Assembly (NCBI GenBank): GCA_015680685.1
Contig: MNCI01015611.1
Location: forward strand, 418,002-482,001
DNA from: Gnetum montanum
Lineage: Eukaryota > Streptophyta > Gnetopsida > Gnetales > Gnetaceae
Length of the DNA: 64,000 bases
Direction: 5' to 3'
A model generated the notes under the pieces. The model made no database searches. It saw nothing but the letters and a program-made list of their open reading frames with translations, and was not told the origin of the DNA. Positions within the stretch are counted from its first letter, which is position 1. The number at the start of each line of letters is the position of its first letter. Shown one piece after another: positions 12,482 to 23,522 of this stretch. A program made the position numbers and the translations under genes.

Positions 12482-15010
12482 ATGTCTTCTTCACATAGGA
12501 CCATAATGCATCAGATGATGAGAAAACTAGTAGGAAAAATGGTAGATTCTATATGAAAGAAAAATTGAGTGAATCACCAAACATAGGGATCTCATCTACT
12601 CATATAAACCCTTACTATATTCAAAGACTATGTTCAACTGATGAAGACAATCCAAGAGGGGATGGAACAAGTCCTAGAATAAGGAGGGCCTCAAGGCCTA
12701 GGACCTCCTATAAACCTAGAAGAGATAAATCAAGGGACCATAAGGGAAGATATAGAAGCCATGTGATTCTCCTAGTTCACCATCTTCCTCTTCTTCTTCA
12801 ACGTCTAGTTTTGGTGAAGGTGAACATAGGTATAGAGATAAAGCTTCACTAAGGGGTCAAGATGGAGATAGAAATAGAATGCAAAGATAAGATAAAAGAC
12901 ATCAAAGTAAGCATAGACAAGATCATCACTATCAGAAAAATTGAAATAGAGATTATCACCATGACATGTATGATAAAAATGAACCATTGTTGGCTACCAG
13001 GACCATGATACAAATTAGGGAGGTATTTCAAATACCTCATAATCATCAAGGGAAAGTCGCATCAAATGGCTTAATATGAATACCATTCCTAAATTTAAGG
13101 GAGGATATAATTCTAATCTCCTGCATCATTTACAAGTCTTCTAGGATGCCTACACCTTACAAAATATTGAAAGTAAGTGACAAAAGCTTAAGCTCTTCCC
13201 TAGGACACTAATAGAAGAAGCTAAAAGTTGGTATAGATTATTGGAACCAAATTCAATTAATCTATTCAACAAAAAATACCAAACCTATGAGATATTGTCC
13301 AATATAAGAAAACAAATCCAAGGGTGGAAGTAAGAAAATCATGAATCCTTGGATGTAGCCTTGGACAAATACTATTCTCTACTACATAGGTGTCCAAGCC
13401 ATGGTTTTTCTCAAAAAGAGTAAGTTCTCTACATCATAGATGAGCTTCATAATAAAATGAGGGAGACCCTTGGGATCTATGCCCAAGGACAATTATCAAA
13501 TTAAGATCCCATCAAATACAAGGGCTAGTTAAATAGGTGGCAAGAGAAGAAGGAGAGCTATGTAAAAGAGAGAGTGTAGAGGAATATAATTGGGATCAAA
13601 ATATTTAGCAAAAAGAGATAGCTCTTGATGAGTTGATTTCACATAAAACCTTGCCAATACAACAGTCTATCGTTGAGATTAAAGCCATAGTAGATAACAT
13701 GTGGAAGTTGATGAACAAAAAGGTTACAACCAACCTGAAAATTATAGAGGGGAAGGTAATGCAAAAAGGATTAAGTGATCAAAATAAGAAGAGGAAAATG
13801 AACAAGGAAACAGGTAAGGACACTTAGTAAAGAAAAGTGGAAATAGCTATAGTAGAAGAGGTTACAAACTCAAATACAGAGGAGGAGGATGGATGTAACA
13901 TCTGTCAATATGAACATCCAAAGGATCATTGCCTAGTTATATTACATCTACAAGAGTTTGAGACTGTTGCTTTAAATCCCAAGTTCATAGAAGGGCAAAT
14001 TCCTAGAAGATTACCTTACTCATAGGTAATTATAGCTAGTCCTACAACTAGTAGTACTATCCCAGTGGGACTTATCAACCTCAAAACTACTATCAATCAC
14101 AGTGGAAAAAGCCACATTCATGGGGAATGTCATCAACAAACTAGCAATATCCCTATTACCAACTAGATCCTTATGGATATTATGTTTAACAACCTATTTT
14201 TCCAAATAGTTCTACTTTCTATACCTCAAATTACTACTACTCTCCTAAATATCATCAACATACAACATCTTTGATGGGATCACCGTCTCATACCTCTTAT
14301 CCTCCATCACATCCTCAATACTCTCATACTTTCCTCCAACATATGTAACCACCAACAATGCAAGAAGGATTATAACCACAACCTTACTAGAAAAAAATAT
14401 CACTTTTGCATGAACATAAAAGTAAATGATAATGTTAGTAGATCTCAACAAAAGTTTCAGAAACATCCTTTCTTTAGGATAGTTTTTACACATGTGAATA
14501 AAACTTGTAGACCTACTAGCTCATCAAAACTAGCACAAGGCCAATTTGGTTCTACATCCTTCCTCACAAAAATAATGTCTCCTAATCCTATGTAGAAGCC
14601 AACAACCATCACCACTCTAACACAAAATGTAAAAGATGAACCTATCACTATGGAGGGACAAACATTCCATGCATTACTAATAATGATAAAGGGTGTAGTT
14701 GTGGGACAAAAATTCAAAGCATTAATACAATCTCTATACCAACCCACACCAAAGTTAAGGAACAAGTGTATGTGTAAAACCAAGTCTACACAGTAGCCAC
14801 TAAACCAAAAGACACCCAATGGCTTGAAAATGAGAATACAAAACCTATTCAAAAGATTTATGGAAACATCCAACCCACTTATTAGTTCTGGTTCTAAGAA
14901 AATGAGACAAACAAAGAACTTAGAGAAGAACATCTTGCACTCTAACCATACACAAAAAAAATATGTTAAATAAGAAGACATAAGAACTATAATAGAAAAT
15001 AAACAAGGAA
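12482..15010 (+). pseudogene. gag: gag of element X with remnant of gag-pol linker
   Basis: Decayed gag. The start ATG at 12482 ('atgtcttcttcaca') equals those of C and W. The 13070-13330 region matches the capsid segment of C. At 13894-13932 an intact zinc-knuckle variant Cys-Asn-Ile-Cys-Gln-Tyr-Glu-His-Pro-Lys-Asp-His-Cys (C-X2-C-X3-H-X4-C) is visible, followed by the proline/tyrosine-rich tail (14030-14330). Near 14770-14860 it shares the 'VATKPKDTQWL'-like phrase found before pol in C (about 26235). Protease, RT, RNase H and integrase are absent: the sequence runs on into the 3' block. X is therefore a non-autonomous deletion derivative. Several stops and frameshifts are present. Confidence 0.65.
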
Positions 15011-15827
15011 ACATAGTTAGACCCCCTAAAAAGAAAACACCTTCTAGTCCAGCTAAAGATATGTCTTCAAATTATTGAAACATGATTATCATCAATGTGA
15101 AATGTGCTACCGAGAAAACTTAAATAATTAAAGATAATAAGTGGAAAACTTATGGTGTATAACTAAGAAAATGTGTAGTCAATTTTTTGAATGTTTGCCT
15201 ATGAGCTTAGTCATGGGGGAGATGCCCAATCTTAAATCAAGAACTAATAAGTGTATTTTCACTTTTCTTAACAATTTTTTACATTTTCCTATTTGTTTAA
15301 ATTTTTTAAATTTTAAATATGTTTTCAATTTCTTGTTATTTTTCTTTTCTTATATAATTTTCTCTTTTCTTGACTCATTTCTTTATGTCTTATGAATTTC
15401 TACTATGTTTTTGTTAATAATATTGTTAGTCATGATGCAGAAGTCAACACCATGTGTCGGGTTCTTTTCCTATGCTATCAAGTTGATTGGTTAAATAATT
15501 TTGTAATATAGTGAGACCACATCATCCATCCCTCCAATTTCTTTCAATAGAAGGTCTTTATCATGAAAGCAATATGGCTCTTCTCACATTAAACTAAAGT
15601 TAATTCATGATCATTATGCTAGGAGGAAAGGTAGAAAGACCAAGTGGACATGGAAAAGGGTGTGACCTCAAGGGGATTTGTTGGGTTCTCTTCTTGAATT
15701 CCTTCTTGTGATCCACAACTTCTCATGGAACATGTCATCACTTCTATCATTGACCAATAAATAGAAATCATGTCTTTTCGTGGTGTGGTTCCCATGGAAA
15801 AAGAAGAAGAGAAAGAAAGAAAACAAG

Positions 15828-15870
<43 letters not shown>

Positions 15871-17404
15871 ATGGAAATTCAAAGCACACCCCTTAGACAT
15901 AATAATGGGCTACAAGCACTGGTTATTAGGTTGGAAAGACATGTTACCAATGTTTGAAGGCACCCCTCAAACTAAGGTCCTTCCTTCCTTCTTCTTTTTT
16001 CTTCTCTTTTTGGAATGATATTCGTTCTCTGTGGTTGTTATGAACTCATGATAGTAGGTAGGAAAGAACACATCAATGCAAGGCGACTATTAATGGTATG
16101 GACTTGGTCTGAAACTTGGATGGATAGGTATGATGATCATTTTAATCACAATTAACATAAGAACCTATTGTTAACATGGTTAAGTACCTTACATCCAAAT
16201 CTACCTTACATCCAAATCTCTACAATCCCTTCTCATCCCATTATTCACCTTACTACTACATGTAGTTATGGACCTAATGATTTTGTATAGTATAGTGCAG
16301 GATCCTAATGAAGGTAGTTTTTTGTTGTTTTGAATAAAGGCATGATCTAAATTTAACTTTTAAGGTACCCACAAACATCTATAGAAGTGGTTATGTAAGG
16401 GTATTATGTCAGGAGCTTGCTTTGGGAAGGATCCACTTGCAAACTTTTGTTGATCATGGCTTTGAACCATACCTCACAACTTCAAGAACATCATTGATAG
16501 CTTCTTTGAATTTATGCATGATTTTGCCATCAACTTCTCATCAATTTCAAGTTATCTTTAATGCTTTTATATTAAATTTTCTTCTAAATTCAAAATATGT
16601 TGGCCATCTTGTGAACTAGACCTTTTGTTTTGATTATTCAAAAACATGTGCACTTTCAAAGTTAAGTTCATTTATCATTTGGGCAGGGGAGGGGTGGGGG
16701 GTTTGGGTTGAGTTAAAGATGTACATTTTGAAATTTTTCAAAACCCCATTTTTGAACATTATGATAACTAATGGTACAAATAATTAAAATAACTTAAACA
16801 ACTTGTGATTTTAGTTACCTTAGAGTCTTGGAAAACATGATTATGAAATCATCTTGAGCTTACATGCTAAAAGTTTTTTGAATTTTGAGCTAACTAAGGA
16901 TTCAAAAAGGATTAATCATTAATGAAAAATTATCAAAACTGATGTTGATACTTTGGTTATTTCAAATGATGCCAAATGAAATCCATGAGGTTGAATGTCT
17001 TGTAAAAAGCAAAACAAACGAAGCCAAGAAGAGGACAGTGGAGGATATGCCCATGGACAAATAGTAGCACATATAAGAATTAAAGCTCAAACATTGTATG
17101 TTTACTAGATCCATGGAATGATGAGAAAAAATTTTAGTCTATCCTTCACAAATGAATAGCATAAAAAGAGAAGCATCAACATAACAATCAGGGTTGGAAA
17201 GTCTACCATCGCTAGTGACATTAAGAAGATCCATCTTCAAAGGATTTGTTCAAGACCTCTATAATTTTATAAACTTTCATGTCTGTCTAGTCTTTTTGTC
17301 ATTTTGTAATACATCCACTTGAATAGAATGTTTGTAATGCAACACTCCAATTTTGTAATGGTAGCCAATTTAGTTGTGTTCACCTCTCAATTTTGTAATG
17401 AAAC
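15011..17404 (+). repeat. 3' non-coding block of element X, first part
   Basis: No coding sequence is recognised. The block starts around a phrase 'catgggggagatg' (15210) that also begins the 3' block of C (27181) and of M (minus strand, near 40450). It shares with them a T-rich stretch, a pyrimidine-rich 'cttccttcttc' segment (near 15985) and other conserved words such as 'ggaaattcaaa..cacacccctt' (15870-15895). It ends where the copia element is inserted and resumes at 22520. Confidence 0.6.
15833..15866 (+). repeat. GA microsatellite, about 17 units
   Basis: An uninterrupted run of GA dinucleotides in the 3' block of X. Read on the other strand it produces a spurious Ser-Leu repeat protein. 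The homologous positions in C (near 27870) and M (near 39715) lack the run, so it expanded after these families diverged. Confidence 0.9.
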
Positions 17405-18616
17405 TGTGGACCTTCTAGTGTGTTTTGGTGTGCTTAAAAAATTAAGTAAAATTAAGATAAAAGTTGTTTACATGGTTGTATGGTTATTATGTTTGTAGGA
17501 CTACATACACGAGAAACCAAGATGAGCTAAAGAGGACAAGGAATGAACTATCCTAGAGCTTAAAGGAGGAGGCCATCCACATGTCTTCAAATGAACATCC
17601 AAAGAACATGGACAAGGACTTGATATTGTATAAGGAAAGTGGACATCATTAAAGCATTCAGAAGATCAACATTGTGGACAAGGAATAATGCACTTATCAT
17701 ATAAGGAAAAGTGAAGAAAGACATCTCTAGGAAGCAACAAACATCTTGGAAAATTTAGAGAGAACTCAAAGAAAGACATCTTTAGAAACAAAAATATGCC
17801 CTTCTTAGAAAAAGATGCCTTTCACAAGGTAGAGACATCTTTACAAATTGCTAACCAAGTCCAGAAAGACATCTTCTAATATGAAGACTTCAGAAAGACA
17901 TCTTTCAGTAAACAAAGACGTCTTCCTAGATTTAAAGAAAAATTTAGAGAGATGTCTCAGGCATGAGAAAGATGTCTCCCATGATCATTAGTGACTATTA
18001 GCTAGTTCTTGCATGAGTTTTGAGAAGGATTTAGCACCATAGTGGCTATAAGAAAACTTTATGTGCATTGGGAGATGTGCAAGCCTTGTTGTATTCATTA
18101 TACAATCATTTGTAAGCATTGAATTCTCTATTGCTCTTCATTATCTTATCATTTTGGCATTGTAAAGTGTGTTTTATGTAATTGTATAAGGATCAGCAAA
18201 TTGAGTTGCAATCATTCCTTGTAATTCTTGTTCTTGTTGCCCTATGGGGCCTTGAGCTTGTTAGGATCCTATGGAATTGATTTGTTGGTGTTGTGGTATA
18301 ACACTTCATTGTGAAGCTCAAGATTGTAAAGGTTGTGGAAGCCTTGAAACCACATTTCCAAGCTTGACAGTATCTTGCAAGGTTGAGTGATTGGTGTTGC
18401 GATAGAACACTTTGAAGTGAGGCTTGATGACTGTACATGGTGTGGATTCTTCAACAACATTTTGAGAGAACCAAAGTCTAGAGGTGTGCTTGTGATATAT
18501 CCTCCATGTGTGGACTACCCAAGTTGGGAAACCACAATAAATTTTTTATCTAAGGAACTTATTCATTCCTCTACCCCCCACCCCCCTCCCAACTCTTCTA
18601 AGTTCAATGATCCACA
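17405..18616 (+). repeat. 5' LTR of copia element
   Basis: 1,212 bp starting 'tgtggaccttc' and ending 'gatccaca', two bases before the primer site. Between 17700 and 17975 it holds an array of imperfect palindromes of the form AAAGAC(A/G)TCTTT. The mate is 21305-22519. Confidence 0.85.
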
Positions 18617-18618
18617 AG

Positions 18619-18631
18619 TGGTATCATAGCC
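18619..18631 (+). other. Primer-binding site, tRNA-Met type (copia)
   Basis: 'tggtatcatagcc' lies two bases after the LTR end. It is the usual plant copia primer site complementary to initiator tRNA-Met (tggtatcagagcc) with one change. Confidence 0.85.
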
Positions 18632-18700
18632 TAGTATTCTTTATTTCATCATCATCTTCAAGAGTGAACAAAGGAGGGAACTTCTTACACAAAGCCATCC

Positions 18701-20220
18701 ATGTTCAATGGATTTGACTTTGGCTTTTGGAAAGATAGAATGCAAGGGTTCTTTGAATCCATGGAGTTTGAAGTCTAGGAATCAATCTTGGAAGGCTACA
18801 CTCCACCCATCAATGGCACCCTTGGCATCATCAAGCCTCACAACAAATGATCACAAGAGGAAAAGGATAAGTTCATGTTTGATTCCAAAGAAAAAAAATT
18901 TATATTGTGCTTTGAATAAATTTGAATTCAATAGGATATCAAGATGTAAAATGGCCAAAGAAATTTGGAAAACTTTAGAAGCTACTTAGGAAGAAACCTC
19001 TATTGTTAAGCAATAGAAATTGTTAGTTCTACAAAGTGAATATGATACCCTCAAAATGTGAGAAGGTGAGAAAATCAAGGATTATTTTTCTAGAGCTAAC
19101 AATCTTGTTGTAGCCATTAGAGGAACAAGAAAATACTTTCCCAAAAGCAACATCATCATCAAAATTATCAAAACTCTACAACTGAAGTTTAGGCCAAAGA
19201 TCATAGCCATGGAGAAAATTAAAGATTTCTCAACTCTAAGATTTGAGTAACTTCAAAGTTCTCTCATCACCTATAAAATGAATGTCTTAAGTGAAGGAGC
19301 AATTCAAGAAAAACCTATTACTCTAAAGACTACCTCCAAGGAGAAGAGGTCAATGAGCATGATGAGGGCAATGAAGATGAGATTACTCTTCTCTCAATAA
19401 CACTATAATGATTGCTTAAAAGAAGAAACAAAGGGACATCTCAGCAACAACAAAGATCAAATTTTTCAAAGGCAAAGAAAGAGGTAGAAATTTTTAGAAT
19501 TCTTCCAATCTAGATTTTTCTTTCATAGAGTGTTAGGTTTGTGGAGGAAGAGACCATATGGCCTTCGAATACCCTAATGATCCAAATGATCACAAAGTTT
19601 AGCAAAAGAATAGATCCAATGATGAGGAATCGAAAAATACCAACTTTTACACAAGTTGGAATGGTGGTGAGTAAAGTGAAGAAGAAGCGTGTAATTCTTC
19701 TAAAGATTCTCATCTCATTTACCTGGTGCTTATTGATGAATCTTCCTCACATATGGCTGAACAACATGGTAAGTGTAACAAGAGGTATAGTGAATTTAAA
19801 GAAGAAATTTTTCTCTTACATCACTTGATTAGGATGGAAAAGAAACTAGCGTTTTATAAGTTAAATTCTATTCATGCTAAAATGACAGAAGAGATTTCAA
19901 ACATAAAAGCTAAGATGCAACCACTAACCTCTTGTAACAAGAATTGTAGCAAGATTCAAGATGAGGAGATTCCCAAAAATCAAGCAAAGAATTTAGAGGA
20001 TGCAACACATGAAAATGTGAGCTCAAGTTCAAGCATAGTAAGGTCTGATAATTATGATCATAAGGATAATACTACTTTTATATGTAAAAATTATGATTTT
20101 ATGCAAACTCTTAACCATGATGATCAAAATAAAATTAATGCTTGGTCTTGTCAAAATGGGTTTGGTAAGGAAATTGTGCAAGTACCAATAAATGAAACTG
20201 AAGAGAAGCGGAGCTTTTAA
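18701..20220 (+). pseudogene. gag: copia gag with decayed zinc knuckle
   Basis: The first frame encodes Met-Phe-Asn-Gly-Phe-Asp-Phe-Gly-Phe-Trp-Lys-Asp-Arg-Met ... Gly-Tyr-Thr-Pro-Pro, the standard N-terminus of plant copia gag (UBN2 type). Near 19519-19565 a knuckle reads Cys-stop-Val-Cys-Gly-Gly-Arg-Asp-His-Met-Ala-Phe-Glu-Tyr, a CCHC motif whose last Cys is now Tyr and which carries a stop. A longer open stretch at 19726-20220 (164 codons) follows, lysine- and asparagine-rich with a possible helical segment, ending in a stop at 20218. The extended tail after the knuckle is reminiscent of SIRE-like copia gag. Many stops before 19700 make it non-functional. Confidence 0.7.
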
Positions 20221-21304
20221 AATAAAGCAAAAATTAATTCAAAGTTCTATCACAAGGAAAATGAACAAATAGAGACATCACATAAATGATCTAATAAAAG
20301 AGAACCTAAGGATGAGGAGGTAGTTCATGATAGGGGACCTCATATTAAACTCCATTAATCTTCTTGATTTATCAACAAGTAAGGTAAGTCAAGGTAAGTC
20401 TCTATTTCTTTGCTTGTTAGTTAACAAGGATAATGTATGAGCAGTCTTAAATTATCCATGTCTTAAATCAAAAATGTGGAATAAGTGTCTAGAGTGTTTC
20501 TCTTATTCATTCATGATATTGATATAATTGATTTTGTGACAATTTATAATAGCTCTGGTAATAATTTCCCTTTGATCTTTCATTTGATTTCTTGTCTTTC
20601 ATTCACATTTTCTTAACTTTGTCTTTGAGATGATTTTTTCATTTAGAACATAAGACAATCCTCTAAAATTTCTTTCAATATCACTTATTGAAGATCTAAA
20701 TCTCTATAATTAAGCTTAATGTTGATCTATAGTTATAGTGTGTTTGTGATTAATTGCAGCTCCTTGTTTTGACCTCAAAAGAGTAGTTCTTAATTTTCAC
20801 AATCACACCTTAAGTGGAGGATGTAGCACATTCCTCACTACATTTTGAGAAATAACATGATTACTCTATGGGAATTTATGCATCTAACATCCATGGTTTT
20901 CCATTGTGAAGTTGTATGGATATATTTATGGAGATATGCCCATGTTGTATAAAAATGAAAATGATCTAAATTCCAAGCACCTTGCACTACTAACATATTA
21001 TTATTTTAGAGATATGTTGCTTAAGCCTTTACTTCAAGATTGAATTTTACTTAGAAGGTTTTTTATGCTCTTACCAACTTTAGGACACCTATTCATGGAC
21101 TTGATAAATACATACTCCCTATATATTTTTAGGATTATGAGTGATACTTAGCTCTTCATATTATATTGTTCTATCTTTTCTACCAAAGTTTTTGTAGCTT
21201 ATCCTTTTTGTTGCTTTTCAAAAAGGGGGAGAGTAGTATGGTTATATTTGTATGATAACTAATCCATTTTCTTATGTTTTGAACATCGCCAAAAAGGGGA
21301 AGAT
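20221..21304 (+). other. copia interior without pol, ending in polypurine tract
   Basis: No coding motif is recognised. Two purine-rich stretches occur: 'caaaaagggggagag' at 21219-21233 and 'aaaaaggggaagatt' at 21291-21305. The second abuts the 3' LTR and is the likely plus-strand primer. The segment joins the gag tail directly to the 3' end, showing that the 3 kb or more of pol expected here is missing. Confidence 0.65.
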
Positions 21305-22519
21305 TGTGGTCCTTTTGGTGTGTTTTGGTGTGCTTAAAACATTAAGAAAAATGAAGAAAAAGGTTTTTTGCATGGTTGTATGATTATTATGTTTGTAGGA
21401 CTACGTACATGGGAAACCAAGATGAGCTAAAGAGGACAAGGAACAAACTATCCTAGAGCTCAAAGGAGCAGGTCATCCACGTGTCTTAAAAATGAACATC
21501 TAAAGAATGTGGACAAGGATCTAATATTGTATAAGAAAATTGATCATTAAATCATATAAAATATTAAGGTTGTGGATAAGAAATGATGCATTCATCATGC
21601 AAGGAAAAGTGAAGAAAGACATCTCTGGGAAGCAATAGATGTCTTGGAAAATTTGAAGAGAACTTACACAAAGATGTCTTCAGAAGTAGCAAGACATCTT
21701 TCTTAGACAAAGACATCTTTCACGAGGTAGAGATGTCTTTACATATTCTAGACCAAGTCCAAAAAGACGTCTTCCATTAGACAAAGACGTCTTCCAGTAT
21801 GAAGACTTTAGAAAGACATCTTTCAAGAAAAAAAGATATCTTCCCAAATATGAAGGCAAATTCAGAGAGATGTCTTAGGTATGGGAAAGACATCTCCCAT
21901 GACTATTAGTGATCATTAGCTAGCCATTACACAGTTTTCTAGAAGGATTTAGCAACACATAAGCTATAAGAAGACATCATGTGCATTGGGAAATGTGCAA
22001 GCCTTGTTGTATTCATTGTACAATCATTTGTAATCATTGAATTCTTTATTACTCTTCATTATCTTATCATTTTAGCATTGTAAATTATGATGTACCTAAT
22101 TATACAAGGATCAGAAAATTGAGTTGCAATCATTCCTTATAATTCTTGTTCTTGTTGTCCTATAGGGTTGAACTCCTTATGCTTGTCAGGATCCTAGGGG
22201 ATTGAGTTGTTGGTGCTACAGTAAAACACTTTGTGAAAGCCTTGAAATCACATTTCCAATCTTAATGGGACCTTACGAGGTTGATTGATTGGTGTTTTGG
22301 TACAACACTTCAAAGTAGGGCTTGATGATTGTACAGGGTGTGGATCCTTCAATCACATTTTGAGAGCAACGAAGTCCAAAGGTGTGCTTGCAATCTACCC
22401 TCTATGTGTGGACTACCAAAGTTGGGGAACCATGTTAAATTTGTTGTGTGTGCTTTTTTTGTTTAAGTTTTTATTTTGGGAACTTATTCATCACACTTTT
22501 CTAAGTTCAACAATCCATA
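21305..22519 (+). repeat. 3' LTR of copia element
   Basis: 1,215 bp starting 'tgtggtcctttt' right after the polypurine tract and ending 'caatccata' (the final CA mutated to TA). It repeats the array of GACGTC/GACATC palindromes at about 21605-21900, including two intact 'aaagacgtcttcca' copies. Confidence 0.85.
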
Positions 22520-22577
22520 GAAATTTCATCCATTTATATGTAACTCGAGGATGAGTTTTTAGTCAGTTGTGGGGGTA
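22520..22577 (+). other. Tail of element X with polypurine tract
   Basis: Resumes X after the copia insertion. It contains 'gaggatgagttttt' then 'cagttgtgggggta' (22564-22577), the polypurine tract form seen before the E LTR (32219-32230, 'gtcgtgggggca'). It directly abuts the LTR at 22578. Confidence 0.7.
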
Positions 22578-23370
22578 TGATGAACAACTCAATGGTTACA
22601 TCAATGCATCCCCATTGATGCATGGGCTAATGTGTTGACACATAAAACACTCATCAACAATTCTTCCATTTTTCATTCCTTAGTTATAATGAAGCTCTTG
22701 TAGTTTATTTTCTCTAGAGTTAGAATATTTTTTGAGTTCCCATAGTAGGAGTTAAAGAGTGTATAGATCTTTATGTGAGCATTGATGAACTTGAGCACCT
22801 TTGTTTGAATGATGATAAAAATGAGCTTTTCTAATAAAATGTTGCAACACTTGGAATAGATTAATGTCTCCTCATGCATTCATCATTCATGCACTTTACT
22901 TTAATAAATTTTAATTAAGAAATTAATGTATATTAAATAGCAAACATAAGTACAACTACTTCAAGAATACGTTTAATACTTGATAATCCTAGTAACGCTT
23001 AATGCTTGGTAATCTAGTAGCCCTATCACATGTTCAGGATGTGTACAAAAAGTGGAAATGGATGCTTATGTTAGGATTAGTTAAATATTAGCTAGCTATT
23101 AGATCAATTAATAATTTAATTACTTTATTCTTATTTTTAGATAACTTAAATCATAAAACATAAAATGATAAAAATCAGATGCCTCAGTTACACTTAATCA
23201 TACACTAGTACTTCACAAGTGGAATTGAGAAGAAAAGAATAAAAATGGTTAGACTCACCTCCTAGAACCTAGCATACTTAAAAAGTTAAATTCTATGAAA
23301 TTCGACTAAATTACTAAGTGAATGCTAGTGATTTTTATGGTTGGACATAGTGTATACATGTTATTCATCA
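22578..23370 (+). repeat. LTR shared by the end of X and the start of C
   Basis: A 793-bp LTR from 'tgatgaacaac' to 'ttattcatca'. On its left is a polypurine tract, as for a 3' LTR, and on its right a primer site and gag, as for a 5' LTR. From about base 90 on it is homologous to the LTR at 29491-30291 (shared segment around 'gaagctcttgtagttt'), so it serves as the 5' LTR of C. The left 100 bases differ more. Confidence 0.75.
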
Positions 23371-23371
23371 T

Positions 23372-23389
23372 TTGCATTGTTGCCAGGGA
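23372..23389 (+). other. Primer-binding site, tRNA-Asp type (C)
   Basis: 'ttgcattgttgccaggga' follows the LTR end after one base and aligns to the tRNA-Asp primer site with a few transitions. Confidence 0.65.
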
Positions 23390-23522
23390 CTTTACTTAAC
23401 TACGTGCACTATCTAGGACTTAGTGAAATTATTCAAAATCATTGTAATGAATCTTAAAGTCATATTCATTGAGAATAATAATATTATTATTAAAAAGAAC
23501 ACTATTTTTCTTTCCATCTAAA

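Larger units (their letters stand above)
17405..22519 (+). mobile_element. Ty1/copia LTR element lacking pol
   Basis: A complete insertion of 5,115 bp with two LTRs (17405-18616 and 21305-22519), an initiator-tRNA-Met primer site, a copia-type gag, and a polypurine tract. The flanks read 'gaaac' (17400-17404) and 'gaaat' (22520-22524), a near-perfect 5-bp target duplication inside the tail of element X. The interior is only about 2.7 kb and I found no protease, integrase, RT or RNase H motif, so it would depend on another element for mobility. The LTRs differ at many positions, so the insertion is old. Confidence 0.85.

Noticed and set aside
14457-15014. Longest open stretch in the window (185 codons, minus strand), hydrophobic
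   Set aside because: It is antisense to the gag tail of plus-strand element X, has no family motif and is not kept in C or W.
15619-15900. Minus-strand open stretch with a Ser-Leu repeat
   Set aside because: The repeat is the translated GA microsatellite; the homologous region in C and M has no such protein.
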